Assembly (NCBI RefSeq): GCF_945859685.1
Contig: NC_079147.1
Location: 15,851,289 to 15,915,288, forward strand
DNA: 64,000 nt
Direction of reading: 5' to 3'
Source: Eupeodes corollae
Taxonomy: Eukaryota; Arthropoda; Insecta; Diptera; Syrphidae
The notes beneath the pieces are model-generated. The model made no database searches. It was not told the DNA's origin and was given only the letters and a program-made list of their open reading frames with translations. Position 1 is the first letter of the stretch; each line of letters opens with the position of its first letter. Position numbers and translations under genes: made by a program. Shown in pieces: positions 42,447 to 53,460 of the stretch.

Positions 42447-43613
42447 AAAAGATTTTTGCATTTCAACCGCGACAAAACTATAGTACGTACATATTTAATC
42501 AACAATAACTTTGTCTCTTTCTACTCTATTATAAATTTTACTGTTATTTAAGATAATTAAAGCTTACACAATAATCATGTTATTGATATAAAGTTCACAG
42601 AGTAGTTGCAGTTTTGTTAAGTGTAAAATTTATGAAAATGGCTCGTAACAAATATCCCTCCGATTTAAAAAAAAAAGGATAATTGCGAATTTTAATGCAG
42701 GTCAATCGGTGAACATTCCTTCATTTCGCGGATTCAGGTTGCTTGGAAACCAAAAATCGGGGTGAAAGACCAAAAAACAAAAACACTATTTGAGATGATA
42801 AGACTATAGTCCGGCTGGTTAAAAAAGACCCTTTTATATCTGAAACAACACTAAGAAGTGAACTAGGCTTGTCTGTATCCAGTAGGACTGTCCAACGAAG
42901 AGAGAGCTCTTAGGAAACCATTTATCTCCAAGAAAAACCAACAAGCGAGATTCGCCTTTGCAAAGGCGCACAAATTCCAGACTGTTGCTAAATGGAAGAC
43001 TGTGTTATTTTCGGATGAATCCAAGTTTAATATGTAGGGTTCCGATGAAAAAAGCAAGTACGCAGGCCTAAAGGCCAAAGATTAAACAAACGTGTCACAA
43101 GAGGAACAGTAAAACACGCAGGAGGAAATATTATGGTCTGAGGATGTTTTTCTGGTGCTTGAGTCGGCCCAATTCGTAAAATAGAAGGTATAATGGATTG
43201 CTTCATATATAAAGGAAGTAGAGATACCCTTAAAGTGGATATTCCAAAATGACAATGATCCAAAACACACGGCTAAGAAGTGCAAAAATTTTTTTTGTAA
43301 AATAAAATCAACCTTTTAAAGTAGCCAGACGAGTCCCCTGATCTCAATCCCATAGAAAATATATGGGACATTGTAGATCGTCGGGTTTATCGGAGTAGCT
43401 GCAAGAATAAAGATTCCCTCTTTGCTAAAACAGAAAATGCTTGGAAAAGTATCTTAGCCTCTTAGATGTGAAGTAGTTATTAAAAGTAATGGTTACGCAA
43501 CTAAATATGGAAAAACAAGTTCTTTCAAGAACAGAATTTAATTATGTGCTTTGGTTTTGTCGCTATTATTTCCAATGCAAAGTTAAATCATTGATTTAAA
43601 TTGTTTTGTTATA

Positions 43614-44495
43614 CAGTGCGGCTCATATTTATAACTCACTTTAAAAACCGTGAATTTTTGTGTCGATTATAAACAATTTAATTAAAGCAAACAATTAATT
43701 TCAAAAACGTATCAAGTGTATTTTTATTTCTTAGTAATACGAAAATAACAAAATTAAAGTGTTTCAGAGTTATAACCCATGGCTTCAACAGTAAATAAAA
43801 CTAAATGCAAACGGAAACTAATAATTGATTTGAGAACAACCTTCGGCAAGAATCAAGTCAAAAACCCTTGATTTAATCTAGTTATCCAAAAGTTCTGGCT
43901 TCATTTTAAGTCATTCCTCACAAAGAGCGTGTTAAGCTCTGATACCGTCTTGTAATATGTCTTTCCTTCCGAGTATAATTCTTCTGACAAAAGCTCCCGA
44001 AAGATTTTCAATAGGGTTTACATCGGAACAGCATGCGGGCCAATTCATTACATCAATAGTACTTATTCCCAAACATTAAATTGTTTCTCTGCTGGTATGT
44101 ATTCTGGCATTATCCTGCTGAAAAATCTAAGGTCTTCCATGGTTATCTGCCAGATAGTACCTTACCACGCGGTATATTTTGCAAAAAAAAAAAGGCTTAA
44201 ATGAATGAGCCAAAACACTTAAATTGAAACACACTGAATTGGATGTTACTAGGGAGCATTGTGAAAAGGGTTATAAATATGAACAACATCAAATCGTCCG
44301 AACAACATAGCTCAGTTAAAATTAAACGGAATTCTCTTGGAAAAAATTAAGCAATTAATTGCGGTACTATCGAACAATCGAAGACTACAAACGATTTCAC
44401 TTGTAAATTTTCCCTTTGTTATTAAGAGTTTTTGTCAATATTATTGGAGGTTCATTCTCAAATGGAAAAGTGGGTTATAATTATGAAACGCACTG
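43614..44495 (-). mobile_element. Second Tc1-type element nested in the first
   Basis: The left end CAGTGCGGCTCATATTTATA follows TA at 43612-43613. The reverse complement of the right end reads CAGTGCGTTTCATAATTATA, and both continue AC(T/C)CAC. The right flank is CA rather than TA. On the minus strand (about 44170-43870) broken frames read IFQQDNARIHTSRETI and WPACCSDVNPIENLSGAFVR, the second-Asp and NPIENL blocks of a Tc1 transposase. At 882 bp it is a deleted, non-autonomous copy of a different Tc1 family from its host. Confidence 0.75.
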
Positions 44496-44639
44496 CATTT
44501 TCTTTAGTGTAAGAAATGTACATATATTTTGTTTGTAATACAAAAACTAAGGTAACCTAAGCGGATTTAATAAAATTCATTCCTTATTTGAAAATTTATT
44601 CTTTGAAACTTAAGTGCTATTGTTTTGTCCGACACTGTA

Positions 44640-47600
44640 TATTTTGTTTGTTTACAACAATAATTTATAAATTCTTACGTAACTAGAAAACCATTTAATT
44701 CCAAAAATAGGGCAATCAAAATTGATATCTAGCCAAAATTTGACAAATTTCGAGTATTAGGATGATGCGATCGAAGGCAAAAACCTAACAATAAGATACG
44801 AACTGTTATCACTTCCAAACACCTAAAACATTTTTATAAAAAAAAAAAGAAACTAAAACAACACGACAACAAAAAAGACGGAAATCAATTTAAATTTGAG
44901 GTTAGGTTATTAGGCCCTAATAACAACAACTAACTATCTCCCAAAGTCACGATGATGATTCACCATGAAATAAATATTTTATTTATTAATTTAACACAAC
45001 ACCATGACAATAGACACCATAAATTTTTAGCTCTGTCATTTGTCGTTTTTCTTGTCTCTGCCATCAAAGACGAGGTTCAAGAGCAGCAGTAGCTTACTCT
45101 ACACCCGTGTCCACTGTGAAAAACCGACACTAAAATGACTTCCAGACGACAAAACAGAAAAAGAAAAACGATTCGAAATTGCTGAAAAGAAGGAAGAAAA
45201 AGGTGTTCTTTGGATTTGGGTTGGCTCTAGGACGAAAACACAAAGGGCTAGGCACACCAGGCGCAGGTGGAAAGAAAAAAGAAAACAAAATGGATAAAAC
45301 TACCTAAAAACTTTATTTCTCTAGGTCCGAGCTGGGAATGCTGGGAATCAAATCCAAATTTAGAGAAGAAAGAAAATTCAATTCATCTGAAGGTTGGTAA
45401 TTTTACTTCTTTTTGTCGAAAGTCGGCCTCTATGAAAGAAAAACTAAACTCACTAATCACACACCCGGAAGGGAAAAGTATAGAAAATTCATTGTTTTTC
45501 TTTTTTTTTGTTATCTTTTTCTTCGCCTTGTCGTTGCTGTTGCCGTTGTTTTCCCTTTGCCCATTTGCCGTTTTTTTCCTTTTTCTGTTTGCCCATTTTT
45601 CATGCCCAGGTTACATCAAATGAAGCACCGCAGCAAGAAACAGCAGGGCAGCAGAAGAGGCGTAAAAGGCAAAGGCAGAAGCAGAAACACACAACATAAT
45701 ATACACCACGTTGCGTACATAACGAAGGTATATATAGAAAGAGAAACAAACGTACAAGAAAAATAAAATAAAAATGATGATATTTAACTCTCCAACTCAA
45801 CCTCTCCACAGCCTTCACCGCCCCTCTATGTATCAACCTTTTATATAAATAAAACGCAAATGGCAGACGCAAGAGAAAGATAGAATTTTCTATCGAAATC
45901 GATTTCTCTGCCCGAGACCCAAACCGAACCCGCACCCGAGAACGAGAGAATGAAATGAAAAATTAAATTTTTCAAAGGCTAATTGTCGAGGAAATCAACG
46001 GAAATTGATGTAAACCATCAAACCGATTGAATTCTTTGGGTTTCGCAATTAATTTCTGCCCCAATCAGCTGCGGTTTTTCAGGCATTTGGGCATTTTTAA
46101 GTGCGATTTTATAATTTTTCTCTCTCCTCGGCGAACAACGAAAACGAACAATAATGGCCGATGGAATGGAATGAATCGCTAATCGCATGGTTTTTAATTT
46201 TTGCACCGTAACGTTCTGTCTTCTGGCGTTTTCTTTTCGCTTACAGGAGTAAAATAAAATTAAGAGTTACATAAACCATTTGCTAAAGATTGCAATTAAA
46301 CGCAAAATATTTTATTTCAATTTAATTGAACTTACCTTTTTTTGTAATTCGCAAGCGAAAATTTTCTTGAAAAGAAAAAATGAAAATATTCCACAAAGTA
46401 CGTTCCTTTCCTTTTTTAATTTTTCAAAAAATTCAAGTCGGGGCTGTTCCTCTATTTTCGTTCGTACTTTTTTTTCAAATTGATATTTCACAAATTTTTA
46501 AGTGTTTTGAAAAAAAAAAATTCACTTATTTTTCTTTTTTGAAATATTTAAAAATTATAAAATATTCTTTTCACTTCCAGCGAAGTTTCTCACAAAGAAA
46601 CGTGGTGCATGAGGTTGAATGCTCTCTTCGAACGGATTTTTACAAATGCTGCTTTGAATGCTCGCCTTGGAGGAAAAATAAAATTGAGCGAAAAAATGGT
46701 TGCCTTCGGTTCGGTTTCGTTCGATTGTTGGCTGGCGCTGGACATGGACATTGGACAAAACGAGCAAATTCAGGCGAAGCGAAGGGAGTTTTGAATTTTC
46801 TAGAAGTTTTAGCGCTGAACGCATGTGATTTTGTATTTTGTGTTGTGCAAATTCGTGATGACGACATCGGGGGTGTGTTCCAAGGGTGTTGTATGGATAG
46901 TTTTGTGGTCATTCAGGGTTGGAAATTGTTAAGGGTTGGTGTACATTAGATAGTTTTGCATTATGCGGGATTAATATTTATCGGCATTTCATGTCAGCAA
47001 ATTTCGGCTATTTTTTAAGCTGCAAGTGGGAAGAATTTCATTTGAAATTTCTAATACTAATTCAATTTTACCCATGGGAAGATACACAATCGAGCAACAC
47101 GTTAAAAATATTCAGGCTTATCATGAAAATTGGCTTTCAAATCAAAAAGTATACCTTGCACTTCGTGATTTTTCGTAGGAGAAAACATTACAACTGTACA
47201 GCTTGTACAGCTCGTACTCCAGAAAGTATTGCATTTACAAGTTTCCAAGGTGCAGTGGATGTGAAATTAAAAGACCCTGGACCATTTCAACTGTCGTCAA
47301 TGGTCAGAATAGTGGGAAGAAATGGCCTAAGGAGATAATCAATACCAGCATAATAAAAATAAATGACAATAGCTTCCTAAAAAATGTGTGTTTTATTCAA
47401 AATCAACATCGACCCTTCAAATTTGACCATTTTTGACGGTGAAGCCAGTAATGAATCATATTGTATGGGTTTAAATTGAGTTTTAGATAAGGTTTACTTT
47501 AATATATATATTATTCAAATAAAACTGTTTTTTTTAGCTTTACCGTAGCCTCAAGAAAGCGTTGGTAGTTTTATATGAAAAGTTGAGTACAAAGAACTGT

Positions 47601-48195
47601 AATAGCTTATTTTGCCATAGCCACTAGGTGTCACCATTGTAAAAACACACAATGAATACACATTAGCTAGTTTGGCATTATGGTTGATTTAAATATATTA
47701 TCTGCATTTGATTTCTGCAAAAAAGTGAAGCTTCATATAAAATTCATGTCTGTGCAATAGAGAAAAAAGACTAAAATTTAGAAAATATCCACTGTTGCAT
47801 TATGGGAAATTCCAATAATGTTGATATCAAGATTATAGTGAAGACTAACACATTCTTATTTATTATAGCAAGCATAACAAAAAAGACTAATATTTCTATT
47901 TTATTTTTAAGTTTTATTATGCTAAATTTTGATGGTTTTTTTTTTTTTAAATTAATTAAATATTCCTTTTAATAGTGAGGTTCATACAACTTAATGCAAT
48001 ATTTTCCTTGAAAATTATAAATATCATTTTAAGACTGTATACAAAAATACTGCGTACCAAATTATAGACCAATTTTTTAGTTTTTGGTTGTACGGAAATG
48101 TTGATGCAGCTTGTGCCGTGTTTTAGTAAAGTACTTTATGGGAAGGAGAAAGAGTTAGTACTGATTGTATTTGATTCCGCTTTCAGATTTTGACT
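44640..48195. other. 3.5-kb region without recognised gene
   Basis: It contains several overlapping open frames (for example 45267-45623, 45413-45766, 46380-46949, 46640-46912 minus). Their translations are low-complexity or lack any motif, and frames overlap on both strands. Composition is less AT-biased at 45050-45260, 45600-46250 and 46590-46900, which might be UTR or promoter sequence of a host gene outside the window or of a non-coding RNA. I could not support either. Confidence 0.35.
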
Positions 48196-48256
48196 TATAT
48201 ATCTGCCTCAATCTACTTTTATGGATTATGCAGGTGCAGATACATGTTAATCCATT
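48196..48256 (+). repeat. Direct repeat left of mariner-like element
   Basis: TATATCTGCCTCAATCTACT and the following 35 bases (TTTTATGGATTATGCAGGTG and on) recur in diverged form at 49345-49403 in the same orientation. The pair brackets the mariner-like element. At about 55 bp it is far longer than a TA duplication. Confidence 0.5.
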
Positions 48257-48259
48257 TTT

Positions 48260-49340
48260 TTGCTAAGTGTCGAAATTAGCCTTAACGGCAGCTTCTTCAT
48301 AGTACTCAAAAAATTTGAACCGAGTAGGTTTCCTTTGTATATTAAACTTATGGAACTATCATCATAGATGTTTAAGGGGGGCCGGGGTGTAGTCACCTAG
48401 TGACCACTGCTATAGTAGCAACTGCAGTCTTTTTTTACTTAACTTTTCACTTTAGGTGTGAACTCACCGCCACACCTTCCAAATCATTCCCAAAAAAGAA
48501 GTCGATCGATTTCAAATTACATGGTCTTGGCGGCCAATTGACATCGCCACTACGTGAGATAAAATGGCAAAAGAGCCATTGTTTCGTCCACATCCATATC
48601 TTCCAATTCGTTCATTATCATCTCATGATACCGGACACGATTCGCAGTAACTGCCCGATAATGCCGCCAGCACATAATGACTGAAACACAAACATGCATC
48701 AGCTTCGGCTTTGTCTGCGTTACAATGGGCCTGCTTCGAAGCTTTCGCAAATGTTCTGCAAATTTGAACTAGAGCTTCCGTTTGCAGTCACATTACTTTC
48801 TTTTCCTACGATTGTCAAACGAAACGTGAGGTCAAAGCTGCATTGTGATAGCATGCATTGAATTCCTATGGCTGAACTGTTTGTGTTTCAGCCATAAACC
48901 ATACCAAGCAGTCATTTTTTGTTGGTGCATGTGTTTTCCCACAACCGCTCTTGGATTATCGTTCGACCAAATGCGGCAATTTTGCTTATTGAAGAATCCA
49001 CTGAGGTCAAAATGTGCCTCATCACTGAAGATGATTTTGTTGCTTTATTTCTTGAGTCAATTGTACCATGTAAGCTCATGTTTGGAAGTTCTTATGCATA
49101 ATGTTCATCAACGATGACTGTGAGAGGTGCAATTGTTGAGCATGATGCAACGACGAGTTGAGATGGATGGCTCATCAGACGCACTATCGAGAACAGCAGC
49201 AATATTTGCTTCAGTACGAGCTGTACGAGCATACACTGGTGTTTTCACATCTACAGACTTCCTTTGCTCAAATTTGTACACGATTTTTCCGACCTCTAGG
49301 TGTGGTTCACATTCAATATTGGCCCTTAAAATTTAACCAC
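48260..49340 (-). mobile_element. Mariner-like transposon relic
   Basis: Minus-strand transposase blocks occur in order. An N-terminal part near 49300-49150 aligns with the scrap at 4190-4545. The first catalytic block FSDEAHFDLSGFFNKQNCRI follows at about 49035-48975. Next come NDNPRAVVGKHMHQQKMTAW (48970-48910) and NRVRYHEMIMNELEDMDVDE (about 48660-48600). The second-Asp region (QQDGATCHTA in the copy at 36590-37290) is deleted exactly where DMDVD joins ETMALL. It is inactive. The FSDEAHF...NKQNCRIW pattern identifies the mariner group. Confidence 0.7.
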
Positions 49341-49344
49341 CCTT

Positions 49345-49403
49345 TATATCTGCCTTTCTCTACTTTTCTGTATTATGCAGACGCATATACAAGTAAACTC
49401 AAT
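49345..49403 (+). repeat. Direct repeat right of mariner-like element
   Basis: This is the partner of the repeat at 48196-48256, with several mismatches (TATATCTGCCTTTCTCTACT followed by TTTCTGTATTATGCAGACGC). Confidence 0.5.
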
Positions 49404-49484
49404 GATTCGCATTACATCCATCTATCAGTAATTTTGTATTTTAAATGAGGAAGGAGCTGCCGATATTTTTTGGTGCCGATACAT

Positions 49485-49725
49485 TTGGTGGCGCAACAGT
49501 CCATAGAACCAGATTCTAACGATTCTCAAACATTTCTCTATATGAGCCATGTGAAAGATGGGGTGGACCTACAGTTCTATGCCAAATCCAATCGGCTTTT
49601 TAAGAAACCACTTTTTATGACAAGAATTACTGTTGGAGAAGGCGGCTCAAAGGCAACAATTTAACCCAAGATCTCGGATAAAACAGAGTCCTACGCATTA
49701 ACCATAATTTTATGGATACTTCGAT
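49485..49725 (-). mobile_element. Degenerate SINE copy (copy d)
   Basis: It begins GGTGGCGCAACAGTCC, the reverse complement of the SINE 3' segment. It continues with recognisable blocks (GGACCTACAGTTCTATGCCA, AAGAATTACT) in the same order as copy b on the same strand. The tRNA-like head at about 49670-49710 is strongly mutated. No clear target duplication was seen. Confidence 0.6.
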
Positions 49726-50400
49726 AGTCACTTGTAATAGCTAATTATGTTGCTTTTTAATAAGAGATTTTATTAATAGATATAAATCAACACAAATGTT
49801 ATTATAAATGGAACAAGATAAATGAAATTGAAGAAACGGCTAAGATTTCAGCAGCATATACTTTTTAAACAGTTTTCCAAAACTAATTCATTTTTCTTGA
49901 CTTGATAATCTTGAAGGTTTCAAATGTGGTGCATGTGCGTTAACCTTACCGCACAAGTGCAATCAAGGAAAATACTAAAAAATCTTAAGTACCAAGATAG
50001 GTGGTCAGTTGTGATCACCTCTTAAAAAAATTACACAGTCAGGAAAGTTTTTCATCCAAATTGCAATTGTAGTGAGGGTTTCTTTAAAACCCAATATCAT
50101 TTGACTCCAACCATGAAACATAGCTTGGTAGTGCAATCATTTAAATATAATATTTGTCAAATGATACAAAATTAAAGTTTCAGTTTTAAAATCCCTCAAA
50201 AGTATCGCGGCCATTTAAAATTATATTTATTATTAAAAAAACTCTTTACAAAATTTACCGGAATTGTTATAAAAGAGGGAAAAAAGAAGAAAGAAAACAA
50301 TTTTGTTAGAGCTTTGTGATTATGGTTTGAAAAATGTTGCCTTGAAAAATGTTATGACCAAAAATAATATTTTTTTGATTTCAAATCAATTATTTTTACA
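49726..50400. other. AT-rich sequence, nothing recognised
   Basis: No gene, element end or RNA was identified up to the GGTGTTTT that starts the next element's target duplication. Confidence 0.35.
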
Positions 50401-50408
50401 GGTGTTTT

Positions 50409-50998
50409 GGGGCGACTTTCCATTACCGCAGCACGAATTTCATTCTGATTTTTTTTTTGCAGTTAGGTAGAGGTCTCAATAGAACATGTTTTAAATATTA
50501 GGGCGAGGAAACAACTTTAAGTCATAAAAAAAAATATTTTCTTTTTCGGACTTAACCCTACTTTTTTTGTATTGCATTTTTTGAGCCTAAAACAAGTTTT
50601 TTCTAATTGATAGCACGGCGTACTAACAGCTAGGTATCTAAGGGGGGGCGGCATGCTGCCCCCTGCAACCCCCCTGCTTGGGGTCACTATAGGATTTGGG
50701 GTGGGTGCGAGTTTGGGTATATGCAAAGTCCTTTTCCATTTGAGCACTAAAATAAAAGAAATTACCAAGAAAAAAAAAACAAGTATGGCAACACTGAACA
50801 AAAAACAGGGAAGAAATGTCAAAATCAACCATTTTTGAGTGTTTTGTATGGAAAAAAGTGAACTTTAAAAATTAATTAAAAATAAAAATAGATGTTTCCT
50901 CGCTCTAAAATTGCTATAGTTATTATTTATTTGCACATATCTATCGAATAAAAAAACCGCGAGTCGAAATTCGTGCTGCGGTAATGGAAAGTTGAGCC
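50409..50998. mobile_element. 590-bp MITE with 8-bp target duplication
   Basis: GGTGTTTT stands at 50401-50408 and 50999-51006. Inside it the ends are inverted repeats. The left is GGGGCG followed by ACTTTCCATTACCGCAGCAC and GAATTTC; the reverse complement of the right is GGCTCA followed by the same 27 bases. A second, inner inverted repeat (TTAGGGCGAGGAAACA near 50498 and its near-complement at about 50890-50910) is present. It is non-coding. Eight-bp duplications occur with hAT, Merlin and P superfamilies. The GG start would suit Merlin. The superfamily is unassigned. Confidence 0.85.
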
Positions 50999-51372
50999 GG
51001 TGTTTTAACTTTTCACATTTGAAAAACTTAAATTATTTTATATTAGTTAATACCATTTTGTTACTTTTATTTATAATTTATTTCCGTGTGTTAGCGGTTT
51101 AAAATATGTCAGTGCTTAACCAACTTTAAAAACTAGCTTTAAAGTGTAATGTTTCACTGAACAAACCATCGTCTCCACTATTTTTTGGAACATTTCCTAT
51201 TTTTCGCTCTCTTTTTTCATCCTAAATTAAATAGAGATTGATAAAAAAGTGACATTTCACGAGTTAGCGAAAAAATTTGACATCTCGAATTTGATGGTAG
51301 AAAATAAATACATTATTTTCCTTGCATTTCGAGTTTTCCCAATTTTTTTACAAGAATTATAAATTAAATACA

Positions 51373-51712
51373 ATGAGACATCAATTGTTTCTTGCTCGTA
51401 CCGTTTTGGTACAAAATAGCAATGTTGATGAAGCTTGTCGATTGTTAAATCGAATTCTTGGAAAAGAAGAAATCTTCGATCAATTTCGGCGAACAAGGCG
51501 CTATGAGAAACCATTCCAAGTTAGTAATTTATTTTTGTTATATAAAACTTGAGGATCTGAATATTTATGATACTAATGTTTTGTTCTCTTAAAAGGTTCG
51601 TCGTAGGGTAAATTTTGAAAAGTGTAAAGCCATCTATAATGAGGATATCAATAGGAAAATTCAATTTATCCTGAGGAAGAACCGCGTGGAACCATTCCCT
51701 GGCTGTAGTTGA
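51373..51712 (+). CDS. mRpS21: Mitochondrial small-subunit ribosomal protein bS21m
   Basis: A component of the 28S mitoribosomal subunit, nuclear-encoded and acting in the mitochondrial matrix. Exon 1 is 51373-51519 (49 codons, MRHQLFLARTVLVQNSNVDE to RTRRYEKPFQ). The intron is 76 bp (GTTAGT donor, TTAAAAG acceptor, phase 0). Exon 2 is 51596-51712 (VRRRVNFEKCKAIYNEDINR to NRVEPFPGCS, stop TGA). The product of 87 aa equals the usual length of fly mRpS21, and nearly every residue fits the S21 signature (ACRLLNRILGKEE, RRRVNFEKCKA). A longer in-frame start at 51322 exists, but the Met at 51373 matches the family N-terminus. AATAAA is at 51768-51773. An RTE copy begins about 100 bp beyond it. Confidence 0.95.
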
Positions 51713-51874
51713 ATTTGTATCAAGAGTATCTTAGTTTGAAATTGTGAAATTTATTTGATTTTTGTCAAATAAAATAGAAACTTAAGAAGTTACAATATGA
51801 AGTGTTTAATTTAATAAAAATGTTTCAGAGAGCAAAACTACGAAATTTGGTAAACCTTAACTCAATTTTCGGTT

Positions 51875-53300
51875 TTAAGATTTCACAAGTACATTAACCT
51901 CGAACCGAAGGCTGCAAAGACGAAAGTGAAAAGATCATAGTGGAACAGTATACAATGACCACTTCTGCAGACTATATAAAGTCGACGACGAACCGAATGC
52001 CACTGTCATGCAGGATGATCGATTCAACATAGACGACGAAAGCCAACAATCCCGTCTTCCCGACTTAGACCAAGTAAAGATTGCCATATCTAATCTGAAG
52101 TCTAACAGAGCAGATGGCTTAAATGCCAAGGCTCTCCAAAACAGCTATTTATAATTTGGTTAGGAGCAACTTATCTGTAATATATGGTCAGAAGAAAGGA
52201 TTCCCGATAAATGGAACCTTAGTATTGTTTGGCCGATTCTGAAAAAGGAGACTATCTAAACTGCACCAACTATAGAGGCATCAGTCCACCTAACATCGCT
52301 TTCATAATATTCTCTGCCGTAATATGTGAACGTTTAAAGCCCATGGTCAATATCCTGATAGATCGTTATCAGATCGTGGAAAAAACCCAAGAAGCATCTA
52401 CAGGGACAAGCTGTATAGAACCATGTCTAGTTTTAGCATCCCTGCCAAACTCGTCCGTTTGTGCAGGATGACCATGGAGAATTCTCGCTGCTCCATAAAG
52501 GTTGGAAACAACTTAACAGAATCTTTCTATGCGAAAAAAGGCTTTTAGACAATTGAGCGTTGTCATGCGATTTCTTTAATATGGAGCAGAGCTCCTAAGT
52601 CAAGACTAAAGGGACTTTCTTTCAAAAACCGGTGCAATTACTCGTATATGCTGATGAAAATGGCATAATCAGAAGAAGTCGGCGTAATGTTAATGGGGCT
52701 TTTGCAAGCATTGAGGCAGAATCAACAAAAATTGGTTTAACGGTTTATGAGGCCAAAATAAAGTACATGCTGTCATCAAGAAAGGACCTACAAAACCAAC
52801 GTCTCGGTCAAAACGTTACCATCGACAGACGTCATTAAGTAGGTAGTTAAGGACTTTTTCTACCTAGGCTCCGCTACGAATGAAGAAATCAACACGAGTG
52901 CCAAAGTGTCCCTATGAAAGGCCCTTATCATGCCCGTCCTGCATTACGGAAAGTACCTTAAGTCGTTTCGAGAGAAAAGTTCTTCGCGTCATCTACGGCT
53001 ACGTTCCCATATGCATAGAAGGTGAGTAATGGAGGAAAAGGTGGAACGACGAACTGTGCGGGATGTGCAGCTCCGTAGACCTAGCCAGATGGCTAAAAGT
53101 CCTATGATTGAGATAGCTTGGTCACATAGATCGCATGGAACCAATGCTTCAACCCGGAAAGTCTTCGAATCCACAAATGAAAAGTGACCTAACTCAACTT
53201 GAAGGGCGCAACTGGAGACATCTAGCTAGGGACCGATCTGGATAGAGATGTTTATTGGATGAGGCCCTAGTTAACACAGCGCCAACTTAAGTAAGTATCA
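51875..53300 (+). mobile_element. RTE-type LINE fragment (copy R6)
   Basis: It begins just upstream of the RT (ATTTCACAAGTACATTAACC, matching R1 near 4800) and reads FNIDDESQQSRLPDLDQVKI near 52030 and NYRGISPPNIAFIIFSAVIC near 52270. It then has LLVYADENGIIRRSRRNVNG near 52640, with a change after the catalytic YAD, and YEAKIKYMLSSRKDLQNQRL near 52750. It ends with CGCCAACTTAAGTAAGTATC at about 53282-53301. There are many frame breaks and an internal deletion. It lies directly 3' of mRpS21 in the same orientation. Confidence 0.75.
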
Positions 53301-53405
53301 CATCCACGGTTGCCACTTGAAAAAAAATTGTATGACGAAAGCTGAAAATAAAAATGACCAATCGTACTAAAAAAGGACCAACATAATTTTTGTCCGCAAC
53401 AGTTT

Positions 53406-53460
53406 TAACTTCCCATTGAAAATTTTGACATGTCTCGGCGTTTCAAGGTTTCTAGAGTTT
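53406..53460 (-). repeat. 3'-end scrap of the TAACTTCCCAT repeat
   Basis: TTAACTTCCCATTGAAAATTTTGACATG and the following TCTCGGCGTTTCAAGG are the inverted form of the right terminus of the repeat at 1303-2830, with a short internal deletion. Confidence 0.55.

Larger units (their letters stand above)
42076..44637 (+). mobile_element. Tc1-like transposon with two nested insertions
   Basis: CAGTGTTGGTTAAAACAATA (42076) and the reverse complement of the right end CAGTGTCGGACAAAACAATA (ending 44637) are inverted repeats flanked by TA on both sides. The transposase runs on the plus strand from ATG 42635 (MARNKYPSDLKKK) through broken frames to SPDLNPIENIWDIVDRRVYR near 43340-43400. It includes RRPKGQRLNKRVTRGTVKHA and GGNIMV-like blocks near 43060-43140. 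Nested inside are a SINE (42143-42446) and another Tc1-type element (43614-44495). Without them the length is about 1.4 kb. It is decayed by stops and frameshifts. Confidence 0.8.

Noticed and set aside
45267..46949. Overlapping open frames as a host gene
   Set aside because: Frames overlap on both strands, translations are low-complexity (Phe/Leu or Lys/Arg runs), and no motif, splice consensus chain or start context supports coding.
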